From assembly GCA_017560085.1 (NCBI GenBank), contig JAFYPA010000127.1:1-50214 (forward strand): DNA of 50,214 nt, read 5' to 3'. The notes under the pieces were generated by a model that worked only from the letters and a program-made list of their open reading frames with translations, had not been told where the DNA came from and did not search any database. Positions 41,772-49,305 of the stretch are shown here, in pieces; position 1 is the stretch's first letter, and every line of letters starts with the position of its first letter. A program made the position numbers and the translations under genes. The stretch comes from Clostridia bacterium (lineage in GTDB: Bacteria; Bacillota; Clostridia; Oscillospirales; CAG-382).

Positions 41772-43178
41772 TTATATTGTCGGCATAGTGCCCCATTTTC
41801 TGTATCTTGCCGCCTGAGTGTTGTAGATGTCGGTAAAGTCACCGCAAAGCGAGAAGATTTCGCCGTTCTGCATTTTGATTTCGAAGATTACGGTCTTGCC
41901 AACAAGCTCGTCAAAGGTTTTGCCCGTTCTGAATTCGGGAATCCATTCTGTGCAGTCTCCGGAGAATTCAACGCAGTCCTCGTGGGACATTCCGGGGTAT
42001 TGCTTATTGAATGCGAGAGTGTTAAGGTCATCCGCATAGAACACTGCAAGAGTTGCCTTTTCCGCTCTGAGGTTTACGGAAAGCTTTCCGCCGTTCCATA
42101 TCTTTTCTCTTGTTGCAAGAACTGATTCCTTGTCCTTTTCCTCTGTGGAGAGAGAGATGAATGCGTCCTTGCGGAGTCTGTATACGAACACTCTTCCGTG
42201 TCCCGGATTTCTGAATGCGGGGCCGTGCTCGAGCTCTGATTCTGCAACGTAAAGACGAATGTCGCCGTTATCTGCCTTATGCACGCTGAATACCCATATG
42301 AGATTCTTGTCGTATTCCCTGCCGTTAAAGGTCTTTTTGCCGTAGCCTATAAAGGGCTTGCGAAGGCTTCTGTTCCAGCATTCACCGTCGTAGGAGATGG
42401 CAAGCTGTGTATCCACAACGCCGTCGTGGTATTTTGCGTTTCTCTGGGGCTGATGCTTTCTGTAGATATGGGGAATACCTATGTACTGTCCGTCGTATTC
42501 AAAGGCATACATTCCGTAAAGCTCTGCGAGAACATCGTCCTCCGAGTCCATATTCATGATGTTTTTCCACGGAGTATAATTTTTAAAGTCCTGCGTTTCC
42601 TTAAAGCCGAGGCGTCTTGTTCCCCAGTAGGGTCTTTCCATAAGGGTATGACACTTTTTGTGCTTATTGTAGAACACGCTTACAAGAGGCTCTGCCTCGT
42701 CTGCCCAGGATGCTCCCTCGATTTTTGTCCAGTTGATAAGGTCGGGGGATGTGTAAACATCGTTGTGGAAGTCGAATTCCTCGAATATTGCATCGAACAT
42801 CAGCATCTTGTATCTTTCGGATTTATCGCAATAATCATCCTCATATATAAAGCCGATTTCCGCGTTTCCGATGGGCATTACCTCGTGGGGGTACATTACG
42901 CCGTGCTCTTCGGGATTGTCCCACAGCTTTTCCGGGACAAAGTCGATTCCGTTTTCGCTGATTGCAGAGAACATTTTAAGGTGCGGGAAGCTTTTGTCAA
43001 CGCTCTTGCCCGTGTATATCATTCTGTATCTGCCGTCCTCGAGTCTGAATACACGAATCGGGAAATCGGAGCTGCAGACACCGTCACTGTATACGGAAAT
43101 GCACTCGGGCTCGCCGTAGTCTCTTTTGAGATTTTCGCGGCGAAGAAGCTTCATATCGTCAAAGAAAAGCTGTTTCAT
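41772..43178 (-). CDS. Five-bladed beta-propeller glycosidase-like protein (GH43/GH32 type)
   Basis: 468 residues. A propeller with repeated blades: DGRYRMIYTG, AEIGFIYEDD, SPDLINWTKIEGASW, DFKNYTPWKNIM, DGQYIGIPHIYRK and YDGECWNRSL. These resemble GH43/GH32-type enzymes, where three acidic residues act in catalysis; I cannot place those with certainty. The last 110 residues form a separate beta domain (GGKLSVNLRAEKATLAVFY), as in the lectin-like module of GH32. No signal peptide. GAGG supports the ATG. It lies 76 bp downstream of the AraC gene on the same strand. Confidence 0.65.
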   Translation of the reverse strand: MKQLFFDDMKLLRRENLKRDYGEPECISVYSDGVCSSDFPIRVFRLEDGRYRMIYTGKSVDKSFPHLKMFSAISENGIDFVPEKLWDNPEEHGVMYPHEVMPIGNAEIGFIYEDDYCDKSERYKMLMFDAIFEEFDFHNDVYTSPDLINWTKIEGASWADEAEPLVSVFYNKHKKCHTLMERPYWGTRRLGFKETQDFKNYTPWKNIMNMDSEDDVLAELYGMYAFEYDGQYIGIPHIYRKHQPQRNAKYHDGVVDTQLAISYDGECWNRSLRKPFIGYGKKTFNGREYDKNLIWVFSVHKADNGDIRLYVAESELEHGPAFRNPGHGRVFVYRLRKDAFISLSTEEKDKESVLATREKIWNGGKLSVNLRAEKATLAVFYADDLNTLAFNKQYPGMSHEDCVEFSGDCTEWIPEFRTGKTFDELVGKTVIFEIKMQNGEIFSLCGDFTDIYNTQAARYRKWGTMPTI

Positions 43179-43254
43179 TGTATTTTACCTCGTTTGTTTT
43201 TTGTTTTATTATATAACATATTTTTTTGCTTTGATAGTACAAATCGGCTGAAAT

Positions 43255-44064
43255 TCAGGCTTCGGACGATTTTTTCGCCCTTTCCGCCTCGTAGGACTGC
43301 AGAGCCTTCCAGAATCCGCTGTAGGACTGATAGCCCACTCGCTCCGCCGCCCTTGCAAGGCTGATTCCCTCGTTCTTGACAAGCATATATGCGTACTCTA
43401 TCCGCTTTGTCACAATCTGCCTTCGGAAGCTCATTCCCGTGCTTTTGATTATCAGCCTTTCCGCCTGCTTTTCCGAAAGTCCCAGCTGTGCGGCTATATC
43501 CGAAAGACTGACGTTTTTATCGTAGTTGTTTGCGAAGAATTCGTAAATGATAAAGTCTCTGTCATCCACAAACTTCAGCGGTGAAACAACTCCCTTATAG
43601 AAATACGAGCACACAAGACCGAGGACATTTGAAAGGCTCACCGATTTTCCCGTTCGGTTATAAAGCTCGATTTCGTTTTGAAGAAGTGCACATATGCCGT
43701 CAAGATTCTCAACGGACACGCTCTTTGCGTACATATCAATTTGAAAGGCGCATATTTTGGTTTCCTCCGGGAAGTCGGGGATTCTTCTGTGGTATTCTCC
43801 CTTGGGAATGATAATCCCCTGCCCTGCGTTTACCGTTATTTTTTCGTCCTCGATAAGAAAGCTCATACTGCCGTCAAAGACAACGTGAATTTCGCAGTAT
43901 TTATGTTCGTGCAGTGTACCCGCGCTGGGGGCGTGTCTGAAAAAGCCTTGCTGAAGAAAAATCCGAAGCTGCTTTTCTCCGACGTGGGCACAAAGCTCAC
44001 GCATTTCTCCGAAGTCCTTTATGGAATTGTTGCCGTTATGCTCGTTTGCGTTATATCTGTTCAT
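43255..44064 (-). CDS. AraC-family transcriptional regulator with cupin-type sensor
   Basis: 269 residues from ATG 44064. The N-terminal cupin part has HEHKYCEIHVVFDGSMSFLIEDEKITVNAGQGIIIPKGEYHRR, the usual sugar-sensing fold. The C-terminal double helix-turn-helix is NVSLSDIAAQLGLSEKQAERLI and GISLARAAERVGYQSYSGFWKALQ. Its promoter puts transcription start near 44116, so the longer frame to 44223 cannot be translated; ATG 44085 is the only alternative. It is divergent from the Asp-box/NanA operon and upstream of the propeller gene, and probably regulates both. Confidence 0.88.
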   Translation of the reverse strand: MNRYNANEHNGNNSIKDFGEMRELCAHVGEKQLRIFLQQGFFRHAPSAGTLHEHKYCEIHVVFDGSMSFLIEDEKITVNAGQGIIIPKGEYHRRIPDFPEETKICAFQIDMYAKSVSVENLDGICALLQNEIELYNRTGKSVSLSNVLGLVCSYFYKGVVSPLKFVDDRDFIIYEFFANNYDKNVSLSDIAAQLGLSEKQAERLIIKSTGMSFRRQIVTKRIEYAYMLVKNEGISLARAAERVGYQSYSGFWKALQSYEAERAKKSSEA

Positions 44065-44121
44065 TGTCTTTTCCCGTTCGGACATTGATTTCAAGTGTAT
44101 TGCTTGATTTCCGTTACCTGC

Positions 44122-44150
44122 ATTATATATGCTCGGGCTGTGTTTGTCAA
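44122..44150 (-). promoter_or_regulatory. Promoter of the AraC-family gene
   Basis: On the minus strand, TTGACA (complement of 44145-44150), 17-bp spacer, TATAAT (complement of 44122-44127). Confidence 0.8.
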
Positions 44151-44195
44151 TAGCGGATTTCAAAAAAACAATGTCCTTCAGGGAAATTTCCATTC

Positions 44196-44221
44196 GGGAC
44201 ACTTTTTTGAAAATATGTCCC
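44196..44221. promoter_or_regulatory. Inverted-repeat operator candidate in the divergent region
   Basis: GGGACA-N14-TGTCCC, ten bases upstream of the -35 box of the Asp-box/NanA operon and between the two divergent promoters; a plausible site for the adjacent AraC-type regulator. Confidence 0.5.
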
Positions 44222-44230
44222 AACAGCTAC

Positions 44231-44259
44231 TTGACGGAAATGGCTCTGTATGGTATTAT
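44231..44259 (+). promoter_or_regulatory. Promoter of the Asp-box/NanA operon
   Basis: TTGACG (44231-44236), 17-bp spacer, TATTAT (44254-44259), 132 bp before the first ATG. Confidence 0.7.
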
Positions 44260-44300
44260 CTATTCAAGGCTTTATGCTAAATTTTTAAGTGAGGTTTAAG

Positions 44301-44364
44301 TCTGAAAATAAAGTCTTAAGACTTCATTTTCAGATGGAGATTTTGTGCTGTCGCACAAAACTCC
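44301..44364 (+). promoter_or_regulatory. Two consecutive hairpins in the 5' leader of the Asp-box/NanA operon
   Basis: Hairpin 1: 9 bp plus 5 bp with one mismatch (44301-44315 with 44320-44334), TTAA loop. Hairpin 2: GGAG plus TTTTGTGC paired with GCACAAAA plus CTCC (44336-44348 with 44353-44364), one bulged A, loop TGTC. No T-run follows either one. A structured leader of unknown role. Confidence 0.5.
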
Positions 44365-44390
44365 GTTTACGAGAAAGGATGATCGCAACT

Positions 44391-45491
44391 ATGAAAATCA
44401 ATATTACTGAAAACGCTAAGGTTATAATGTCAAACCGTGATTCGAGACACAACTATTTCGCCTGGCCTACCGTTGCAAGGCTCAAAAACGGAAAGATAGC
44501 GGTTGTGGCTTCGGGCTTCAGACTCTATCATATATGTCCCTTCGGAAAGGCTGTTATGACAGTTTCCGAGGACGAGGGTAACACCTTTTCGCCCCTTCAG
44601 ACAATTATAGATACACCTCTTGACGACAGAGATGCGGGACTTTGTCCCTTCGGCGAATCGGGGGTTATTGTTACAAGCTTCAACAACTCAAGAGAAATGC
44701 AAAGAAACTGGTCGAGAACCACATATATGGACAGAAAGACAGAGGCTGAAATAAAGTACATTGAATCTTACATCGACAATGTCACAGACGAGCAGGAGGA
44801 AAAGTATCTTGGCTCAACCTACAGAGTAAGCTACGATAACGGTATTACCTTCGGTGAGGTTTTCCGCTCTCCCGTATCATGTCCTCATGGTCCTATTGTG
44901 CTAAACGACGGCACATTTCTTTATGTCGGTACTGACAGCACCGGTGTAAAAACAAGAGAATACAACGGAATTACCGTTGCAAAAATCACCCTCGACGGAA
45001 AGGGAGAAATCATCGGAAGAATTGATGCTATCCCCGAGGGAGTTTCCTGGGAGCCTCATGCGGTACAGCTTCCCGACGGCAAGATAATCTGCCATATAAG
45101 AGTTGAAAAGTGGGAAAACGGCAAGCAGCTTGTATTCACAACGTTCCAGTCGGAATCCACAGACGGCGGGAAAACATGGACAAAGCCTCATCAGTTGGTA
45201 TCGAAGCTTGGCGGTGCACCCGCACATCTTATGCTCCATTCCTCCGGTGCTCTTATTTCGGTATACGGCTACAGAGAAGCACCGTATGCGGTCAAAGCTA
45301 TGATAAGCTTTGACGGTGGCGAAACCTGGGACATTGACCACATTATTTACGAGCAGCCTCACAGCGCGGATATAGGCTATCCCGCATCGGTTGAGCTTTC
45401 CGACGGAAGCATTATGACGGTGTTCTATGCCAAGGAGCACGAGCTTAGTCCTGCGGAAATATACAGCATTAAGTGGAATTTTGAAAAATAA
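44391..45491 (+). CDS. Cytoplasmic sialidase-fold (Asp-box) protein
   Basis: 366 residues from ATG 44391 (AAAGGA upstream; the longer frame runs through the leader hairpins). Four Asp-boxes of the SxDxGxTW type are visible: SEDEGNTF, SYDNGITF, STDGGKTW and SFDGGETW, defining a six-bladed sialidase-superfamily propeller. The classical FRIP motif is not evident, so true exo-sialidase activity is unproven. No signal peptide. First gene of an operon with an N-acetylneuraminate lyase and a second Asp-box protein, suggesting sialic acid or a similar sugar-acid pathway. Confidence 0.78.
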   Translation: MKINITENAKVIMSNRDSRHNYFAWPTVARLKNGKIAVVASGFRLYHICPFGKAVMTVSEDEGNTFSPLQTIIDTPLDDRDAGLCPFGESGVIVTSFNNSREMQRNWSRTTYMDRKTEAEIKYIESYIDNVTDEQEEKYLGSTYRVSYDNGITFGEVFRSPVSCPHGPIVLNDGTFLYVGTDSTGVKTREYNGITVAKITLDGKGEIIGRIDAIPEGVSWEPHAVQLPDGKIICHIRVEKWENGKQLVFTTFQSESTDGGKTWTKPHQLVSKLGGAPAHLMLHSSGALISVYGYREAPYAVKAMISFDGGETWDIDHIIYEQPHSADIGYPASVELSDGSIMTVFYAKEHELSPAEIYSIKWNFEK

Positions 45492-45518
45492 AATACGAAT
45501 ACCGGGAGGAGAAAGGCT

Positions 45519-46400
45519 ATGATAAAATTCAGCGGCGTAATGCCTGCACTTGTGACCCCCTTTGATGAAAGCAAAAATGTAAATGTCCCCGTTCTCAAAA
45601 GCCTTACGGAGCATCTCATAAATCAGGGTGCTTACGGCTTTTATATCGGCGGTGCTACCGGTGAAGGCGTCAGCATGACAAGAGAGCAGAGAGAAATTCT
45701 TGCCTATGAAGCGGTAAAGCAGATATCGGGAAGAGTTCCCGCAATAGTTCATATAGCTTCCATAAATCTTGAGGAAGCCAAAGCCTTGGCACGTCATGCG
45801 GAAGCTGTCGGTGCGGATGCGATTTCAGCAATTCCTCCCCTCTTCTACAAGTACAGCGAGGATGATGTTTTTAATTATTACAAGGAAATTGCTTCCTCCG
45901 TAAATATTCCCGTAATGATATATTACAACACAAATGCGGGCTTTAATATGTCTGCAAGGTTTGCCGCCCGTCTTCATGAAATAGACAACGTTACGGCAAT
46001 CAAATGGACAAGCTCCGACTATTACGGAATGATGATGGTAAAGGAGCTTACCCACGGTGAAATGAACGTAATAAACGGTCCCGATGAAATGCTTCTTATG
46101 GGACTTTGTGCGGGTGCTGACGGCGGTATAGGCTCGACCTACAACTTTATGCTTCCGACAATAAAGGCTGTTTACGACAACTTCAAGGCGGGCAATATTG
46201 ATGAAGCAAGAAGAAATCAGATTCTTGCAACAAACATAATTTACGCACTTCACAAGTTCGAGGGTATTCCTTTTGTGAAGGCTATGCTTGAGAAGCAGGG
46301 CTTCGAGGTCGGCAATTGTCTTGTTCCCTTCAGACAGTATACGGACGAAGAAAAGGCTCTTATGGTGCTTGAAGCGGAAAAGATGGGAATGGTATTCTGA
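45519..46400 (+). CDS. nanA: N-acetylneuraminate lyase (DapA/NanA superfamily)
   Basis: 293 residues. Cleaves N-acetylneuraminate to N-acetylmannosamine and pyruvate by a Schiff base. GGATGEG (44-50) is the pyruvate-binding loop, Tyr136/137 the catalytic Tyr, and Lys162 in AIKWTSSD the Schiff-base Lys; the K-x-T-S form favours NanA over DapA. GPDEMLLMGLCAGADGGIGSTYN (187-209) closely matches the NanA signature. GGAGGAG supports the start. It lies between two Asp-box proteins, with a 27-bp gap before and a 1-bp gap after. A related sugar-acid aldolase remains possible. Confidence 0.8.
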   Translation: MIKFSGVMPALVTPFDESKNVNVPVLKSLTEHLINQGAYGFYIGGATGEGVSMTREQREILAYEAVKQISGRVPAIVHIASINLEEAKALARHAEAVGADAISAIPPLFYKYSEDDVFNYYKEIASSVNIPVMIYYNTNAGFNMSARFAARLHEIDNVTAIKWTSSDYYGMMMVKELTHGEMNVINGPDEMLLMGLCAGADGGIGSTYNFMLPTIKAVYDNFKAGNIDEARRNQILATNIIYALHKFEGIPFVKAMLEKQGFEVGNCLVPFRQYTDEEKALMVLEAEKMGMVF

Positions 46401-46401
46401 T

Positions 46402-47442
46402 ATGGAAATTACAAAGCACATTGTATCAAAGGACCCCTCTGTTTACGAGGCGTGGCCGGACGTTGTTCTGACAGACGGCGGAAAGCTAATATGTGTATTT
46501 TCCGAATGTGCTCACCACGGTGACAGAACGGATGCGAGAATAATGCTCACGGAAAGCACGGACAGAGGCAGAAGCTGGTCAAAAAAGCGCCCTCTTACGG
46601 AAAAGACAACAAAGGACGACTTCTTTAACTGTGCGAGAATTTCAAAGCTTAATGACGGCACTCTTGCCATTGTCTGCGACAGAGTCACCTACAAAACCGA
46701 CGAAAACGGCAAGGAGACAAGAAGTGCAGTTGGCTACCTGTGGAGAGCCGATTCCGAGGGCAAAAGCTGGAGTGAGCCCGAAATACTTCCCTTCTGCGGT
46801 ATTGTTCCCGATAAGCTTTTACAGCTGAAATGCGGAAGGCTTATTTACGCAAGCCATTTTGAGGGTGAAGGCAGCTTCGGATGCAGCGGAAATCTTGAAC
46901 AGCATATGTGGTACAGCGACGACGGCGGGAAAAGCTGGTCGGACAGAATCACTATTGCGAAAAGTCCCGAATACAAGCTCTGCGAGGTTTCAATTGTCGA
47001 GCTTGAAAACGGAGACCTTGCGGCGTTTATGAGAGAGAATTCATTCCTCGGTCTTGACGGACTCAAGTGCATTTCCCACGACAAGGGTGAGACCTGGGAG
47101 GGCATATACAAGATGCCGATTCCCGGATGTCACAGACCTGTTGCGGGGTATCTTGCGGACGGCAGAATTCTTATGACATACCGCTACCACAATGCGGCGG
47201 GGCTTCCCTTTATCGGATGTGACAATGTGTTTATGTCAATATTTGATGATGCGGCGGCACTTGAGAAGGAAAGAGGCAGACAAAGGGTAAGAACAATCCC
47301 TCTCGACCACGACTTCAACGAAACGCCCGACCTCGGATATACGGGATGGGTACAGTTTGATGACGGTGAAATTTACGTTGTCAACTACATTATGGACGAC
47401 GCGGACAAGGCTCAGATAAGGGGCTACAGCTTCCATCTTTAA
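46402..47442 (+). CDS. Second cytoplasmic sialidase-fold (Asp-box) protein
   Basis: 346 residues from ATG 46402, one base after the nanA stop, so it is translationally coupled. Four Asp-box-like motifs: STDRGRSW, ADSEGKSW, SDDGGKSW and SHDKGETW. The final blade ends in DDGEIYVVNYIMDDADKAQIRGY. No signal peptide and no clear FRIP motif. It is only distantly similar to the first Asp-box protein of the operon, so the two probably act on different bonds or substrates. A bidirectional terminator follows. Confidence 0.78.
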   Translation: MEITKHIVSKDPSVYEAWPDVVLTDGGKLICVFSECAHHGDRTDARIMLTESTDRGRSWSKKRPLTEKTTKDDFFNCARISKLNDGTLAIVCDRVTYKTDENGKETRSAVGYLWRADSEGKSWSEPEILPFCGIVPDKLLQLKCGRLIYASHFEGEGSFGCSGNLEQHMWYSDDGGKSWSDRITIAKSPEYKLCEVSIVELENGDLAAFMRENSFLGLDGLKCISHDKGETWEGIYKMPIPGCHRPVAGYLADGRILMTYRYHNAAGLPFIGCDNVFMSIFDDAAALEKERGRQRVRTIPLDHDFNETPDLGYTGWVQFDDGEIYVVNYIMDDADKAQIRGYSFHL

Positions 47443-47452
47443 ACAAAAAATC

Positions 47453-47482
47453 AAGGACAGATTTTTACGTCTGTCCTTTTTG
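47453..47482. terminator. Terminator after the Asp-box/NanA operon
   Basis: AAGGACAGA/TCTGTCCTT stem (47453-47461 with 47470-47478) with a T-run after and an A-run before, so it can serve both convergent units. Confidence 0.8.
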
Positions 47483-47495
47483 TTTTACTGTATTT

Positions 47496-48482
47496 TCAGT
47501 CGCACACTCTGAGTACGACCTTGCCTATGTTTTCGCCTCTTTCGAGAATCGCCTGTGCTTCCCTTGCCTGCTCTATGGGGAGCACCTTGTATACCGAGGG
47601 ACGAAGCTCACCGCTTTCGAATTTCGGCCATACGTTGTTTACAAGCATCGAAAGAAGCTCAGCCTTGAATGCGGGTGTTCTGTTTCGGAGCATACTTCCC
47701 ACAAGGTGAAGTCCCTTTGTGAGGAGCGGGCGGAGCTTTACGTTTGTTTCTATTCCCGCAAGAGTGGAGATTACTACCCAATAGCCGCCTCTTGCCATAT
47801 AGGGAAGGCTGAGTCCGAGCATTTCACCGGACAGGCAGTCCATTGATACATTTACGGGTCTGCCCGACTTTTCTTCAGCTTCGAGAATCTCTGCGGTATT
47901 CTGCGTTGTGGAATTGATGATAATATCCGCACCGAGATTTTTGATTTTTTCCGCGATTTCATCTGACAGAACCGAGGTAATGACTCTCGCACCGAATGCC
48001 TTTGCAAGAGGAATCGCCGCCGAGGCAAGACCGCTGGCTCCCGCAGGGATAAACGCTGTCTGTCCCTTTTCCAGATGTCCCTCTATAAAGAGGTTGAGAT
48101 AGCTTGTTGCATAGGCTTCGGGAAGCGATGATGCCTCCTCAAGTGTAAGTCCCGCAGGTATTGGCATAAGCATATCGTATTTTACGGCAACATACTGTGC
48201 ATAGCCTCCGCCACCGAGAAGTGCGCAAACTCTGTCTCCGATTTTCCACGAGGACAGCTTCGGTACGTCCTTGCCGACCGACTCTATTGTTCCCGCAACC
48301 TCGAGTCCGGGCCAGGGAGGGCAGCCCTCGGGAGAAGGATATGTGCCCTTTCTCTGAAGTATATCCGCTCTGTTGATTGCTGCGGCGTGTATTTTTACCA
48401 GTACCTCGTCGTCTTTTATTATAGGGTCTTCAACGTCTGTCCATACAAGACTTTCGTTTTCACCCACAAGCATTGCTTTCAT
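47496..48482 (-). CDS. NAD(P)H quinone oxidoreductase, PIG3/zeta-crystallin type
   Basis: 328 residues, medium-chain dehydrogenase family without zinc ligands. NRADILQRKGTYPSPEGCPPWPGLEVAGTIESVG and WKIGDRVCALLGGGGYAQYV are the PIG3 signatures. The NADPH motif AGASGLASAAIPLAKAFGARV follows, with GASG replacing the usual GxGxxG. Reduces quinones or enones; the physiological substrate is unknown. AAAGGAG supports the start. It is downstream of the SDR and amidohydrolase genes on the same strand. Confidence 0.85.
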   Translation of the reverse strand: MKAMLVGENESLVWTDVEDPIIKDDEVLVKIHAAAINRADILQRKGTYPSPEGCPPWPGLEVAGTIESVGKDVPKLSSWKIGDRVCALLGGGGYAQYVAVKYDMLMPIPAGLTLEEASSLPEAYATSYLNLFIEGHLEKGQTAFIPAGASGLASAAIPLAKAFGARVITSVLSDEIAEKIKNLGADIIINSTTQNTAEILEAEEKSGRPVNVSMDCLSGEMLGLSLPYMARGGYWVVISTLAGIETNVKLRPLLTKGLHLVGSMLRNRTPAFKAELLSMLVNNVWPKFESGELRPSVYKVLPIEQAREAQAILERGENIGKVVLRVCD

Positions 48483-48507
48483 AGTTTTTTCTCCTTTGGA
48501 ATTGATA

Positions 48508-49284
48508 TTATTCCTGTGTGCCCTTCATTGCAAGGCTTCTGCCACCGTCTATTATGTAGGTCTGACCCGTGATAAAGTTAGACTTCGGAGATGCGAGGAA
48601 TTCAACGAGGTTTGCAACATCCTCGGGCACACACTTTTCGCCGAGGAAGTTTGTACCGTAGGAATACTGTCTTGTCCAGTCGGTTTCATCGTCGGCGTGT
48701 CTGCATACAACACCGGGTGCTACGCAGTTTACGTTTATCTTATGCTCGCCAAGCTCCTTTGCAAGTGCCTTTGTGAAGGACATAACACCGCCCTTTGATG
48801 CCGCGTATTCCGTCGAGCAACGAAGTCCGTTTACGCCCACCGTCGAGCCGAAGTTGATGATTTTACCGCCTCTGCCCTGCTTTATCATAATTCTTGCCGC
48901 CGCACGGGAAGCGTATATTGCGCCGAATAGATTTACGGCAATTACCTTTTCTATAACAAAGTCCTCCTGATCCACAAGGAGCTTCCAGTTTCCGGGACCC
49001 GCAACTCTTGATGAGCCTCCCGCAACGTGAACCATAATGTCGAGTCCGCCCATATCCTCGGCGGCTTTGTTCATTGCTCCCTCTATATCCGCGGAATTTG
49101 ATACATCGGACAGATAGCCCTTTGCCCATCCGCCCTCGGCTGTGATGCTGTCAACCGTTGCTTTGATTTTTTCATCGTCTATGTCGCATACCGCAACCTT
49201 GATTCCGCTTCTTGCAAGTGTTTTTGCAACCTCGCTTCCGATGAAGCCGCCCGCTCCGGTTATAAATGCCGTTCTGTTATCCAT
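48508..49284 (-). CDS. Short-chain dehydrogenase/reductase
   Basis: 258 residues. The cofactor motif TGAGGFIG is near the N-terminus, with Asp at the end of the second strand (VAVCDIDDEK), suggesting NAD. HVAGGSS takes the place of the usual NNAG. The catalytic Ser lies in NFGSTVG and the Tyr and Lys in EYAASKGG. The end FLASPKSNFITGQTYIIDGG is typical. The substrate is probably a sugar, sugar acid or polyol, from context only. GGAGG supports the start. Gaps of 25 bp to the oxidoreductase and 21 bp to the amidohydrolase indicate one operon. Confidence 0.9.
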   Translation of the reverse strand: MDNRTAFITGAGGFIGSEVAKTLARSGIKVAVCDIDDEKIKATVDSITAEGGWAKGYLSDVSNSADIEGAMNKAAEDMGGLDIMVHVAGGSSRVAGPGNWKLLVDQEDFVIEKVIAVNLFGAIYASRAAARIMIKQGRGGKIINFGSTVGVNGLRCSTEYAASKGGVMSFTKALAKELGEHKINVNCVAPGVVCRHADDETDWTRQYSYGTNFLGEKCVPEDVANLVEFLASPKSNFITGQTYIIDGGRSLAMKGTQE

Positions 49285-49305
49285 AATAGTTTCCTCCGAT
49301 TTTCG

